DNA from: Planctomycetota bacterium
GTDB lineage: Bacteria; Planctomycetota; OFTM77
Reading direction: 5' to 3'
Assembly (NCBI GenBank): GCA_029260795.1
Contig: JAJDCO010000057.1
Span: 1 to 64,000 of the forward strand
DNA length: 64,000 bases
The notes under the pieces were generated by a model, which did not search any database, had not been told where the DNA came from, and was given only the letters and a program-made list of their open reading frames with translations. Shown in pieces: positions 18,033-26,750 of the stretch (its first letter is position 1; each line of letters starts with the position of its first letter). The translations under genes and the position numbers were made by a program.

Positions 18033-19045
18033 ACTCCGCGCTCGGCGCAGCCGTCGAGCAGCTCGGAGAGCGTTTCGTGGTGCTCCGGAATGTGAGGCAG
18101 CTGCTCCCGAACGCTGGACAGCGCGGGGCCGAGCGCTCGCCGATAGTGGTGTCGCTTGCGGTGCACGACCTGATAGCCGTAGGTGCCAGCGGCCTTCAGG
18201 CAACGTTGCACCGTCGCCACCGCGAGCTCCTCTTCGAACGCGCTCTGATCTTCGATCGGCACTCCCGCTTCGGCGGAGAGTGCCGTGTAGTCGGCGATCA
18301 ACGTCGCGCGAAACGTCGGCTCCAGCTCGGCGTACGGATCGTGGAGGAGTGAGGCCAGATCGTAGGCGGCGGGACCGAGGCGGGCGTCCTGATAGTCGAT
18401 CACGCGAACCCGGCCTCGATGGACGAGGAGGTTTCGACTGTGGTAGTCGCGGTGACACAGAACCGGCGAGAAGCTCGCGAGCCGCTCAGCGATGTCCTCG
18501 AAAGCCGAGCTCAGAGCCGTGCGCGTCGTCTCCGTCAGCGGCAAGCGAAGCAAGCCGTCGACGGTGTGCTCGGCGAAGAACTTCAGCTCACGGAAGAAAG
18601 TCGCTCGATCGAAGGATCGGTTCAACGCCGGGCTGAGGCCCGGGTGTCTGCGGGCTTGGTGCTGGATGCGAACGAGCTCGGTGAGTGCGGCCCGATAGTG
18701 CTGACTGCGCTTGGGTGCGTCGGCGCGAGCGTGATTCTCGAGGAGGTCGTTCCCGAGGTCTTCGACGAGGGCGAGGCCGACCTTCACGTCCGAGTACAGG
18801 ATCACCGGCACGGCCACGCCAGCTCCGGCCAAATGACGTCCCACCGTCTGGAACTCCGCGCCGCCGTCGCCCAGGGGAGGAGGGGGGGTGCTCATCGCGA
18901 CGAGACGGCTACCGTCGCTCAAGTGCAGCCTCTGAAACGTCCGCGCCGAGGCGTCGCCCGCCAATGGCTCGAGGCGCTCGAGCGTCACGCCCGGTCGCAC
19001 CTGCTCCAGGCCGTTCTCGAGGACCGCCGTCGTTTGGTAGCTCAT
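18029..19045 (-). CDS. APH-family sugar kinase (AmgK-like)
   Basis: 338 residues from ATG 19045, preceded by AGGAGGAGAG. It has the aminoglycoside-phosphotransferase kinase fold: LAGDASARTFQRL at the nucleotide site, the catalytic loop VLCHRDYHSRNLLVH and the metal-binding RVIDYQDARLGPAAYDL. In bacteria this subgroup includes AmgK, which phosphorylates MurNAc/GlcNAc at the anomeric carbon. The overlap with the nucleotidyltransferase gene supports that reading over antibiotic resistance. A frame extending to 19204 is a shadow of the isomerase gene. Confidence 0.85.
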   Translation of the reverse strand: MSYQTTAVLENGLEQVRPGVTLERLEPLAGDASARTFQRLHLSDGSRLVAMSTPPPPLGDGGAEFQTVGRHLAGAGVAVPVILYSDVKVGLALVEDLGNDLLENHARADAPKRSQHYRAALTELVRIQHQARRHPGLSPALNRSFDRATFFRELKFFAEHTVDGLLRLPLTETTRTALSSAFEDIAERLASFSPVLCHRDYHSRNLLVHRGRVRVIDYQDARLGPAAYDLASLLHDPYAELEPTFRATLIADYTALSAEAGVPIEDQSAFEEELAVATVQRCLKAAGTYGYQVVHRKRHHYRRALGPALSSVREQLPHIPEHHETLSELLDGCAERGV

Positions 19046-19058
19046 TGCGCTCTCCTCC

Positions 19059-19919
19059 TCAGCGGGACGCCGCTCGACTCGGCAGTGCGTCGCGAACGAC
19101 CTCGCCTCCGCGCGCGTATCGACGCAAGAGAACCTCGGGGCGCTCCTCACCACGGCTCTCGTCGCGCGGCTCGAGAACCAAACGACCGTCGAACCCCGTC
19201 GCATCCAGCGTCGCCAGGACCTCTCGCCACGGCACCGCGCCTTCGCCCGGCACCAAGTGTGAGTCCCGGTCGCCGAGGTTGTCGGACAGGTGGGTCGTGA
19301 GGATGCGCGACCCCAGCTCGCGCAGGGAGTCGCCCAGGTGCCCGGTCACATGGGCGTGTCCGATGTCGAGACAGATACCGATCCGAGTCCCGTCGCGAGC
19401 CAGCTCGTCGACGATCTCGGCGAGGCGCTCGGGGTAGGAGAAGGGCGAGAGCAGATTCTCGATGGCCAACCGCGTCGTACTGCCAACGACGTGAGCGGCG
19501 ACCTTGCGGAGGCCGTCCAAGAGCCACCCACGCTTCTGGGGAGCGTCGCTCTCGTTGGTGCGTCCAGGATGGATGACCGCGATGCCGCCGCCGAAGTGCT
19601 GCAGGCCGTCGATCGAGCGACGGATCTCGTCCAAGGCGCGAAGGCGCTCGGTCGCGTTGTCCGCGACGAGCGAGAGACGCTTCCCGGCGTACAAGGACTC
19701 GAAATCGCTGTAGAAGGGCGCGTGCCAGGACTCGACGCGGAGACCCGCGTCACGCGTGGCGCGAGCGACCTCGCGTAGCTTGGCATCGTCCCCGTAGTCC
19801 AGATGAGGACGCATGCCCCAAAGCTCGACCGAGTCGAAGCCGGCAGCCGCGATCCGATCGATCGTCGGAACGTCCAAGGGCCGATAGACGACCCCATGTG
19901 TCGACAACGCGACGCGCAT
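19059..19919 (-). CDS. Sugar phosphate isomerase/epimerase (xylose isomerase-like TIM barrel)
   Basis: 286 residues from ATG 19919, preceded by GGGAGGGG. AP-endonuclease-2 type TIM barrel with metal-binding residues in GFDSVELWG, AVIHPGRTN, LAIENLL, CLDIGHAHVTG, THLSDNLGDRDSHLVPGEG and LVLEPRDES. Members isomerise or epimerise sugars or inositols in the cytoplasm; the substrate is not predictable. It is the first gene of a four-gene operon; its stop lies 13 bases before the kinase start. Confidence 0.87.
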   Translation of the reverse strand: MRVALSTHGVVYRPLDVPTIDRIAAAGFDSVELWGMRPHLDYGDDAKLREVARATRDAGLRVESWHAPFYSDFESLYAGKRLSLVADNATERLRALDEIRRSIDGLQHFGGGIAVIHPGRTNESDAPQKRGWLLDGLRKVAAHVVGSTTRLAIENLLSPFSYPERLAEIVDELARDGTRIGICLDIGHAHVTGHLGDSLRELGSRILTTHLSDNLGDRDSHLVPGEGAVPWREVLATLDATGFDGRLVLEPRDESRGEERPEVLLRRYARGGEVVRDALPSRAASR

Positions 19920-19973
19920 GGTCCCCTCCCGCACGCATTCGCCAATTAAGGCGCTGAACAACCGCAAGGCCCG

Positions 19974-20002
19974 AGTCTGACGCTCCACCTGGCCGGGCTC
20001 AA
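19974..20002 (-). promoter_or_regulatory. Putative promoter of the isomerase-kinase-nucleotidyltransferase operon
   Basis: On the minus strand, TTGAGC (20002-19997), a 17-bp spacer and CAGACT (19979-19974) lie 54 bases before the isomerase start. The boxes resemble those before the sulfatase gene at 14781. Confidence 0.4.
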
Positions 20003-20113
20003 GCGAAATCGCGAGGGAGTGTCGAAGCCGGGAGTGCGTCCGCGGAGCTGCCCGCGACGATTCACGAATCGAGGAATGCGCACGAGGCAGCGGAGCTGAC
20101 GCGCACGTCGTCC

Positions 20114-20189
20114 GGCGTCAGCTCCACTCGCGTTGTTGTCTGACTTCGAGTCGGAAGCCAGAGGCGCTCGCTGCGCGGACGCACTCCGG
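20114..20189. repeat. 76-bp dispersed repeat, copy A
   Basis: Begins GGCGTCAGCTCC and ends CTGCGCGGACGCACTCCGG, with TCGGA at a fixed inner position. Copy B at 49844-49919 has the same ends, one mismatch in the last 19 bases, and identical internal spacing (25 and 15 bases) over diverged sequence. An upstream GAGCTGACGC (20093-20102) pairs with the left end as a 10-bp inverted repeat. No gene is seen in 19989-20237. Confidence 0.65.
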
Positions 20190-20237
20190 ATTCTTTCGTG
20201 GACGCACCCCGGATCCTCTCGAGGATGCTCGCCTCTC

Positions 20238-21272
20238 CTAGTACAGGTCCATGTCTCCCATGGTCTGGTACCAGTTCGCGCGCAGCCACTCGATGGTCAC
20301 GGCCGACTCGTAGGGTCGCACCACCTGGATGTAGGGCGTGAAGCTCACGTAGAAATCGTGCGTCTTCTGGAAGCGCTCGAAGTGCGGTGTCGCCTCGGGG
20401 AACCAGGCGACGAGGAGCTGCTTACCGATGTCGCGCGTGAGCTCGTAGGCTCGATGGAGGAGCATGTCTTCCGTCGCCTGATCCTCGAACGGCACGAGCC
20501 ACTCGATGAGCGAGACGATCTCGGTCGCGTAGCCGCCGTCGCGCAGGGCCGCGATGCCCCGGGCCTCTCCGGTCTTGCGATCTTTGGCCAGCAGCAGCGT
20601 GTAATCGATGTCCGGATGGTCGGCGAAGCGCCAGTTCAGGTAGGCCGCGTCTCGGACGTGGGAGGCGCCGAACTCGCCTTTCGTGCGCTCCCAGAGTGCA
20701 TCGACGTCGGGTCCGAAGCGGTCCACCGTGACGACCTCGACCTCCTGATTCGGCGGCTCCGCCCCGTATCCCAGCAGATGCTCCTTGACCAAGAAGTTGA
20801 TGCCTCGGATGAGGTGGTACTTCAGGTACTTGTTGCCGATCCGGTAGTGATGCGGCACGGGGTAGCCGTACATGATGACGTCGCGGTGCTTGCCACCGAA
20901 GGTCTCGGCGTACTCGTAGCCGAGATTCACGAACAGCCCGGGGCGTTGCAGACCGCGACGGAACTTAGGGTCCGTGACGCTGTCGACCGATTGACTCGAG
21001 AAGTACTGCTCGCCCTGCATCAAGAATCGGTTCGGCACGCCGGCATACTGTCCGACGCAGTCCCCCTCGGCGTTGAACGCCAGGAAGAGGTCGATGATGC
21101 CGGCGGGGTTCTGCCGGTACTTCCAGGTCCAATGCTCGAGAGAGCGGACGTGGAAGTCGTCGGGCGCTTGGTCGCCGAAGACGCGATTGAACAGCGCGAG
21201 GATCTTGGTCTCATCGCCGGGCTCGTACTGACGAATCGTGAGTGCGAGGCGCGAATCTTTTTGGGGCGGCAT
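20238..21272 (-). CDS. GNAT-family N-acetyltransferase
   Basis: 344 residues. The N-terminus (LALTIRQYEPGDETKILALFNRVFG) and EHWTWKYRQNPAG are typical of the large GNAT_acetyltransf_9-like proteins. VDSVTDPKFRRGLQRPGLFVNLG corresponds to the acetyl-CoA pyrophosphate loop. A second GNAT-like half follows (YLNWRFADHPDIDYTLLLAKDRKTGEARGIA). Members transfer acyl groups from acyl-CoA to amines; some act on lipids or cell-envelope sugars. There is no signal peptide and the substrate is unknown. It appears monocistronic. Confidence 0.75.
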   Translation of the reverse strand: MPPQKDSRLALTIRQYEPGDETKILALFNRVFGDQAPDDFHVRSLEHWTWKYRQNPAGIIDLFLAFNAEGDCVGQYAGVPNRFLMQGEQYFSSQSVDSVTDPKFRRGLQRPGLFVNLGYEYAETFGGKHRDVIMYGYPVPHHYRIGNKYLKYHLIRGINFLVKEHLLGYGAEPPNQEVEVVTVDRFGPDVDALWERTKGEFGASHVRDAAYLNWRFADHPDIDYTLLLAKDRKTGEARGIAALRDGGYATEIVSLIEWLVPFEDQATEDMLLHRAYELTRDIGKQLLVAWFPEATPHFERFQKTHDFYVSFTPYIQVVRPYESAVTIEWLRANWYQTMGDMDLY

Positions 21273-21419
21273 GGCTTCCTGCAGTCGGGCCGAGAGCGGC
21301 GTCGTGGGGCCGTCGAGCCGGCCCGAGTGGCCAGCATTCTAAGCGGACGACCCGCGCGGCGGAACGCTGGTTTCGCCGAGGGGTGACGGCGGGCCGCGGC
21401 TCGGATCGCTCGTGTGACG

Positions 21420-21862
21420 TCAGCGGCTTTCGCCGCCGAGGATCTCCAGCTCGACGCGCGTCGACTCGAGGGGTCTCACGAGCACCTTGTGCTTCTTGAT
21501 CCGGCGGATCGGTACGCGAGTCGAGCGGAGCCTCCCAGAGCTGGACCGGAACGTCGTGGGCGGGCTCTTTGGCCAAGGGCACCTGGACCGTCAGCGTTTG
21601 TGCACTCGGCTTCGTCGGAGGCGATCCCCCGCGAGAAGAGGTCGTCCTCCGCCTCTGCAGGTGCCTCGACCTCGGTTGCCGGCACGATCGGGCGATCGAC
21701 GTCGACCGGCAAAGACTCCAGGTCCGTGGATGAGACCGTCGATCTCACGGGCTCCGGTCCGACGATGCGGCCCTCCTCTTGGGGGAGGTCGGATCGATCG
21801 CTCAGCCACCATCCGATCGCGGCCAGCAGGAGGATCGTCAAGCAGATCGCGAAGAGTCTCAT
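21420..21862 (-). pseudogene. Decayed short paralogue of the carboxypeptidase-regulatory-like protein
   Basis: The first part reads MRLFAICLTILLLAAIGWWL, a signal anchor like the neighbour's MRALAILGALTLLAGVSWWL, followed by an acidic Pro-rich stretch. Protein-like text then continues in a second frame (TLTVQVPLAKEPAHDVPVQLWEA, resembling the neighbour's LDVLVTFRGLPIEGAAVRVWEP), then in a third frame ending IKKHKVLVRPLESTRVELEIL at TGA 21420. Taken literally the first frame closes at 21476 (128 residues). Frame changes plus loss of the middle domains suggest a degraded, internally deleted copy. The alternative is a short intact protein with a chance tail. Confidence 0.45.
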
Positions 21863-21887
21863 GGCCGCAAGACGTGCAGGGCGCCTC

Positions 21888-21914
21888 GAGAGAGAGAGAG
21901 AGAGAGAGAGAGAG
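21888..21914. repeat. (GA)13 microsatellite
   Basis: A 27-base alternating GA tract lies 25 bases upstream of the minus-strand start at 21862 and downstream of the gene ending at 21974. Such tracts change length by slippage, which could alter promoter spacing. Confidence 0.9.
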
Positions 21915-21973
21915 TCGCGTCGTCCTCGGGGAAGAGATGCCGGGCATTCACTCTGTGTGACGTGCGACCGGCC

Positions 21974-23857
21974 TCAGTCGATCTCGAACACTGTCACCTC
22001 GCCGGCGACAACCGCCACCTCTCCCATGAAGAGGAGCTCGGCTTCCCGACGGATCATCACGGTGTAGCGTCCGAACGGGAGCTCGTCGAAATGAGCGTTC
22101 CCCGACGCATCGATGTTCTGGCTCACTTTCGGCTCGAGCGGCGGCAACAGGGAGAGGCTCACGCCCAATCCGGCGAACGACGTCGAGGCGCGGACGTCGA
22201 GGGAGCCCGCAACGTCGACGACGATCTCGAGTGGACTTTTCTCGAGAGTGGCCTCGACCGGGTCGACGCATCGAACGGGAAAACCCTCCGTCTCCACCCG
22301 CAGGGCATAGCGTTCGCCGGGCACGAGGCCCGTGACGAGAAACTCACCGTTGGGGTCGTCCACGGAGACTTTCTGAAAGCCGCCGGACGCGAAGATTGGC
22401 GGCGGTGCCGGAATGTTGAGCGTCACCTGAAGCTCGAAGCTTCCGACCGGCTGCCCCGTGCGGCCGGAGACGACTCGGCCCTGGAGCCGTGCTCCTTGCA
22501 GGCTCTGCTCGTCGACGACGATCTCCACATCGCGCGTCCCGGGCGGCACGTGTCGGACCCAAGCGACCGAGTCACGGTCCTTCGAGTCGGGTTGGCAGCG
22601 AAGGCGATACTCGACTCCGGGATGGAGACGGTCGAGAGTGAACGCGCCGAGCGAGTCCGTCTGGGTGGAGCGAGTCGGGTAGAGCTGATCTCGACTCGGA
22701 CCCTGATCGATGACGGCGTACGGGTTGTCGAGCACGTCCGGTTCGGCTCGAACACGCACGCCCGGGAGGACACGGCCATCCGCTCGCACGACGCGCCCTG
22801 TGATCGATTGAGGCGTGGGCAAGGTCAGCTGCAGCTGTGCGGACCGTTGCCCCGTGTCGAGCGTCACGAGCTCGCGGGCCGAGATCCGATGGGGGCCCTC
22901 CGCGATCACCTCGTATCGACCGGGCCCAGGGACATCGCAACCGAAGTACCCGGCGAGGTCGGTCTCGAGGCGGGATTGCTGGGCGCTCGAGCCCGCGCTG
23001 AAGAGTTGGATTATCGAGGCGTTCTCGGCAGCCAGGTGCCAAACGACGACCGTGACGTCGGGCAAAACGAACCCGACGTCGTTGTCGACGGTGCCCTCGA
23101 TCCGAAAGGCGCCCGGTAGGTAGAGAGTCGTGGTCACCCATTGACCAGCCCCTCCGAAGACCCGAACCGGCGGACTCTTGATGTTCTCGACCTGAGCGAC
23201 GAGGTCGACGGCTGTGTTGGGTTCGATCAAGAGCTCGAACTCACCTTGCTCGTTCGCCGGAATTCCGGTCGAGGGGATCGGCCCGCGCCGGCCATCGCCC
23301 ACCTTTCGCACGATTGCTTCTTGGGCGGGCTGGTCGTTTGGCCAAAGCACGCGACCGGAGACACGCACGACCGGCCGAAGCTCGAGCGTGACCTCGGACG
23401 AGCGCGCTCGATCCCAATCCTCGGTCGTGGCAGCCCCCTCCCCGGCATGCTCGCCGCGAATCTTCCCACGGGGACCCGAGACAGAGAGGTGGCATCGGCC
23501 TCGCGAGTCGCTCCTCGCCGAGCGCGTCGGCGGCGTCTCGTCGATCTGGTCCGGCGGCTCCCAGACTCTGACCGCAGCACCTTCGATGGGCAGACCTCGA
23601 AACGTAACGAGCACGTCGAGTCGATCGTGGGAGTCTTCGGCCGGTGCAATCGCTGTCTCAACCGTGGCTGCCGCCTGTTCGCGGGGCTCGGCGCGCGGCA
23701 GGGCTTCGATCGCCGTCGACGCCCGAGCCTGCGAGGCTTTTTCGAGCGTCAACGTCGCGCCGGGATCCTCGGCGGGCCGAGCGGTCTCGGTCGTGAAGAG
23801 CCACCAGCTCACTCCGGCGAGCAACGTCAGGGCACCGAGGATTGCGAGTGCGCGCAT
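21974..23857 (-). CDS. Secreted carboxypeptidase-regulatory-like (Ig-fold) repeat protein
   Basis: 627 residues. An N-terminal signal or anchor (LAILGALTLLAGVSWWLF) is followed by a Pro/Ala/Glu-rich linker, then about five prealbumin-like CarboxypepD_reg repeats of some 90 residues, with the cores VRVSGRVLWPNDQPAQEA, QSITGRVVRADGRVLPGVRV and GRVVSGRTGQPVGSFELQV. Each ends in a G-x-Y or Y-x-L beta strand pattern (GEFELLIE, GAFTLDRLHPGVEYRLR). These domains are structural or binding modules of exported proteins. No catalytic domain is attached. The next gene on the strand is its probable decayed paralogue. Confidence 0.8.
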   Translation of the reverse strand: MRALAILGALTLLAGVSWWLFTTETARPAEDPGATLTLEKASQARASTAIEALPRAEPREQAAATVETAIAPAEDSHDRLDVLVTFRGLPIEGAAVRVWEPPDQIDETPPTRSARSDSRGRCHLSVSGPRGKIRGEHAGEGAATTEDWDRARSSEVTLELRPVVRVSGRVLWPNDQPAQEAIVRKVGDGRRGPIPSTGIPANEQGEFELLIEPNTAVDLVAQVENIKSPPVRVFGGAGQWVTTTLYLPGAFRIEGTVDNDVGFVLPDVTVVVWHLAAENASIIQLFSAGSSAQQSRLETDLAGYFGCDVPGPGRYEVIAEGPHRISARELVTLDTGQRSAQLQLTLPTPQSITGRVVRADGRVLPGVRVRAEPDVLDNPYAVIDQGPSRDQLYPTRSTQTDSLGAFTLDRLHPGVEYRLRCQPDSKDRDSVAWVRHVPPGTRDVEIVVDEQSLQGARLQGRVVSGRTGQPVGSFELQVTLNIPAPPPIFASGGFQKVSVDDPNGEFLVTGLVPGERYALRVETEGFPVRCVDPVEATLEKSPLEIVVDVAGSLDVRASTSFAGLGVSLSLLPPLEPKVSQNIDASGNAHFDELPFGRYTVMIRREAELLFMGEVAVVAGEVTVFEID

Positions 23858-24509
23858 GCCTTACGACTCCCAAGGAAGTCGGCGGAGCGGCGATCGTCGC
23901 GTCGAGGAGGATCTGCGCGCCGATCGATCGAGGTCACGTCCTCGTAGTGTATCCGGATGCCTCGGGAGCTGTCCCCAGGCAATCTCGCCGCGAGTGCCTG
24001 CGGGCTCGCCATGCGCCCCCGCACGGGCGTCTCGCTCAACGTACCCAGAGTGCCCGACTACCCGGCCCGAGATCGATCGTCTGCTCGCCCGGTAAGTAGC
24101 GAACGCGACGGTTTGCTCGAGCGGGACACTGTTCTTGCTGGGGTTGGCCACGGCGCTCGGTGCGGCTCGCGGCGCGGCACGCGTGACCGGACACTCCAAC
24201 GAGGTCGTGGAGGTCGTGCACGTCGCGTTCGGAGTCGTCCTGACGGTGTCGCTCATCGCCCAGGTGTTCGTCTTCACGGTCGGCTGCGCCGTGTGCTCGA
24301 TGTTCTTGGGTCATGAGCTCGGAAAAGACACGATCTGGATCGCAGTCTTGAACGGGTCGGCACGCTCCACCGGTGTCTCCGAAGGGGCTTTGGGCCTGTA
24401 TGTCAGCTTGACCATGCTGTGCATGTAGGGCGCCGTACTCGGCACGCTTCGATCCGCGCGCTCGGATACCTGAGGCGGGAGCCGATGAGCTTCCCGCCTC
24501 GAAGCGCGA
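23858..24509. other. Gap without a convincing gene
   Basis: About 650 bases between two minus-strand genes. The only candidate is the small plus-strand membrane ORF listed separately. Other frames have shadow-like composition. No repeat or hairpin stands out. Confidence 0.5.
24135..24428 (+). CDS. Possible small membrane protein
   Basis: A 97-residue frame from TTG 24135 with a strongly hydrophobic centre (VAFGVVLTVSLIAQVFVFTVG, then CAVCSMFLGHELG). The frame stays open upstream to a TAA at 24093-24095, without a better start codon and without a ribosome binding site. The upstream part (GTLFLLGLATALGAAR) is also hydrophobic. I do not recognise it; it may be a remnant or spurious. Confidence 0.25.
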   Translation: MLGLATALGAARGAARVTGHSNEVVEVVHVAFGVVLTVSLIAQVFVFTVGCAVCSMFLGHELGKDTIWIAVLNGSARSTGVSEGALGLYVSLTMLCM

Positions 24510-25871
24510 TCAGCGGCCCAACAAGACTCGGAGGCCCCGGGTGAACGCGAAGACGCCGGTCGGTCCCTGAGGATCGACGACCACGGCCTGGGTATAGGCG
24601 TTGATTCCGCAGAAGCTGGGGTTCGGTGGCAGGGCACCCAGGTTCAGCACGGTGCGGCCGTTCCCGTTCGAGGTGCTGCTGAAGATGATCGGATTGCCGA
24701 CGAGCACGATTCCCCCGAAGGCCGGCACCTGGTCGGGCGCAAAGCCGAGCAGGTGAATCACACCGGACTGGGGGCGAGCGCGATCGACGCGAATCACGGC
24801 TTGGCCAGGCAGGGTGGCCAGCCCTTCGATCGTGATCTGCGGCTCACCGAGCGTGCCGTTCGTGCCGCTGCCGTAGGCTTGGAGGCGAGCGCGGTTGGAG
24901 CAAGGTCCGCCGTCGGCTCGGAACCAAGCGCGCGCGACCGGGTCGCTCTTGAAGAACTCCAACAGCATCTCAGCGACCTTGGTCTCGGCGGTCGGTCCGG
25001 GATGCGTCCCGTCGGCTTCGAAGTCGCTGCACTCCCAGATCAGACCGTCCGCGCGCGGCGTCAGGCCGTCCGCCCAGGTGTAGGGGCCCCAGGCCAGCCA
25101 CGGTGCTTCGACCGGGCCCGCTTGCGGATCGTAGTTGAGATTCGGATCACCTTGGATCTGCCGCTCGATCACCCAACGCACCGAGAAGCCCGACTCGTAG
25201 GCGAAAGGCTCGGGGTTGAGCGTGGTCGTGGCATAGCCGGCATAGATGCGGCTCGAGAGATAGACCTGTCGCAGGTTGGGAAAGAGGTCGTGCGCGATCT
25301 GCACGATGGTGCCCAGCAGGTCGCGCAGCTCCTCGGCGTGCTCCGGAAAGTCGGCCGTCGGCCGGGCGACCGCCTCCTTGAGCCAAGCGACCTGAACCTG
25401 ATCGGCTGTCACGCCAGCTTGCTGGAGACGCTGCAGCACGGTCTGCCAGTACTGCGCGTTCGGGTCGGCGATACGACGTGCGTCCTGTCCACCCTGAGCC
25501 GTATCGACGATCGTCAGGCGCGGGTCTTTGTCGGGATCGGCGTTGGCGAGCGGGATGAAGCGGGAGAACTCCTGCGTCGTGTTCGACATGCCGATCGAGA
25601 TCATCACGATCTGCCCGCCGCCATCCGGCTGTCCCGAAGCATCGCGCGGCACGATCTGATCGCCGAGCACCAAGCCTCCGGTCTGATGTCCAGCCGGAAG
25701 GAGATTGCTGCCCGGATAGAGCCCGCCGGAGAATCCCTGATACGTCCCCGTCAGCTCGGAGATCGGCGTCTCCCCGATCGAAGTCTGCGAGCAGTCTTGC
25801 CCGGACGCGATCGATCCTCCGACCCACAAGACGAGGGAAGTCCAACGCGCGATCTTGCGCACACCGATCAT
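24510..25871 (-). CDS. Secreted protein of unknown function (SGNH-like features)
   Basis: 453 residues from ATG 25871 with AGGAGG upstream; the frame further upstream is noise. A signal peptide (IARWTSLVLWVGGSIASGQ) precedes a domain with IVMISIGMSNTTQEF, TIVDTAQGGQDARRIAD and DGTHPGPTAETKVAEMLLEFF. The GxSN segment and the final D-G-x-H hint at an SGNH-hydrolase-like arrangement, though I cannot confirm the family. The last ~110 residues form a beta-rich tail (RLQAYGSGTNGT, then GINAYTQAVVVDPQGP) like the C-terminal modules of other secreted proteins here. Divergent from the YdeI/DUF1905 gene. Confidence 0.7.
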   Translation of the reverse strand: MIGVRKIARWTSLVLWVGGSIASGQDCSQTSIGETPISELTGTYQGFSGGLYPGSNLLPAGHQTGGLVLGDQIVPRDASGQPDGGGQIVMISIGMSNTTQEFSRFIPLANADPDKDPRLTIVDTAQGGQDARRIADPNAQYWQTVLQRLQQAGVTADQVQVAWLKEAVARPTADFPEHAEELRDLLGTIVQIAHDLFPNLRQVYLSSRIYAGYATTTLNPEPFAYESGFSVRWVIERQIQGDPNLNYDPQAGPVEAPWLAWGPYTWADGLTPRADGLIWECSDFEADGTHPGPTAETKVAEMLLEFFKSDPVARAWFRADGGPCSNRARLQAYGSGTNGTLGEPQITIEGLATLPGQAVIRVDRARPQSGVIHLLGFAPDQVPAFGGIVLVGNPIIFSSTSNGNGRTVLNLGALPPNPSFCGINAYTQAVVVDPQGPTGVFAFTRGLRVLLGR

Positions 25872-26109
25872 GACAAGCCTCCTGGGTGACCCTTCGAACC
25901 CTTCGACAGTGAGGACGAGTCGAGAGTGTCGGTTGTTCCAACGGGCGCACGAGGCGGCCTCTTCGGGAGCTTCACGACTTTCCTTGCGAGTGTTAAGCTC
26001 GCAGGTCGCGCAACGATGAGAACTTCGTGCAGAGCTGTCGAATCCTCGCGAGGCGCAGATGGCGCAGGAGCCCGGGTGAGACGATGTCGATTGAGCGAGC
26101 GGCGCAGGA

Positions 26110-26658
26110 ATGAAGGAAACCACCTCGAAGATCCGCTTCAAAGCAAGACTCTTGAGGCCAGCGACTCCGAAGGGCGCCTCGTGGGTCTTCCTGATCCTGC
26201 CCAAGAGCGCCAGCGCGAAGCTCCCGACGCGGAGCATGACGACCGTTGAAGGCACCATCAACGAGCATCCCTTCCAAGCCACGCTCCAGCCAGACGGCCA
26301 AAAGAGCCACTGGCTCAAGGTGAACAGGAAGATGCGCGAAGGCGCGGGTGCAGAGCCAGGCGACATCGTCCCGCTCGAGATCCTGCCCGTTGGCAAAGAG
26401 CCGGAGCCCCGGGTCCCGGCGGATCTTCGCAAGGCCCTCGCCGCTGAGCCGAAGGCGCGGGCGTTGTGGTCCGACATCACGCCCGTCGCGCGCAGAGACT
26501 GGATCCACTGGATCACGTCCGCCAAGAAACCCGAGACGCGTGCGCGCCGGATCGCGAACGCCTGCGACATGCTGGCTTCCGGGAAGCGGCGCGTCTGCTG
26601 CTTCGATCGATCCGGAATCTACAGTAAGAGCCTCAGCGCTCCCAAAGCGGCGGACTAG
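26110..26658 (+). CDS. YdeI/OmpD-associated, DUF1905-domain protein
   Basis: 182 residues. The N-terminal ~95 residues fit DUF1905 (IRFKARLLRPATPKGASWVFLILP, SHWLKVNRKMREGAGAEPGD). The C-terminal part fits the YdeI bacteriocin-protection and OmpD-associated domain (VPADLRKALAAEPKARALWSDITP, RDWIHWITSAKKPETRARRI). It is soluble with no signal peptide. The biochemical role of the family is poorly defined. It stands alone between two minus-strand genes. Confidence 0.82.
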   Translation: MKETTSKIRFKARLLRPATPKGASWVFLILPKSASAKLPTRSMTTVEGTINEHPFQATLQPDGQKSHWLKVNRKMREGAGAEPGDIVPLEILPVGKEPEPRVPADLRKALAAEPKARALWSDITPVARRDWIHWITSAKKPETRARRIANACDMLASGKRRVCCFDRSGIYSKSLSAPKAAD

Positions 26659-26750
26659 AGGACTTCGAGCTTCATGTCGTGTCAGCACCGGCGCGTTTGC
26701 GCGCCTGAGGTGTGAATCGGCTGCTGGTCTCTGGTCGACCCCGCCTATCC

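Noticed and set aside
23861..24277. 138-codon minus-strand frame
   Set aside because: Thr/Ser/Ala/Arg-rich with no motif or ribosome site; looks like the shadow of the weak plus-strand ORF.
25872..26570. Extension of the minus-strand secreted-protein frame upstream of 25871
   Set aside because: No signal or domain; it runs antisense to the YdeI/DUF1905 gene. ATG 25871 has AGGAGG and starts a signal peptide.
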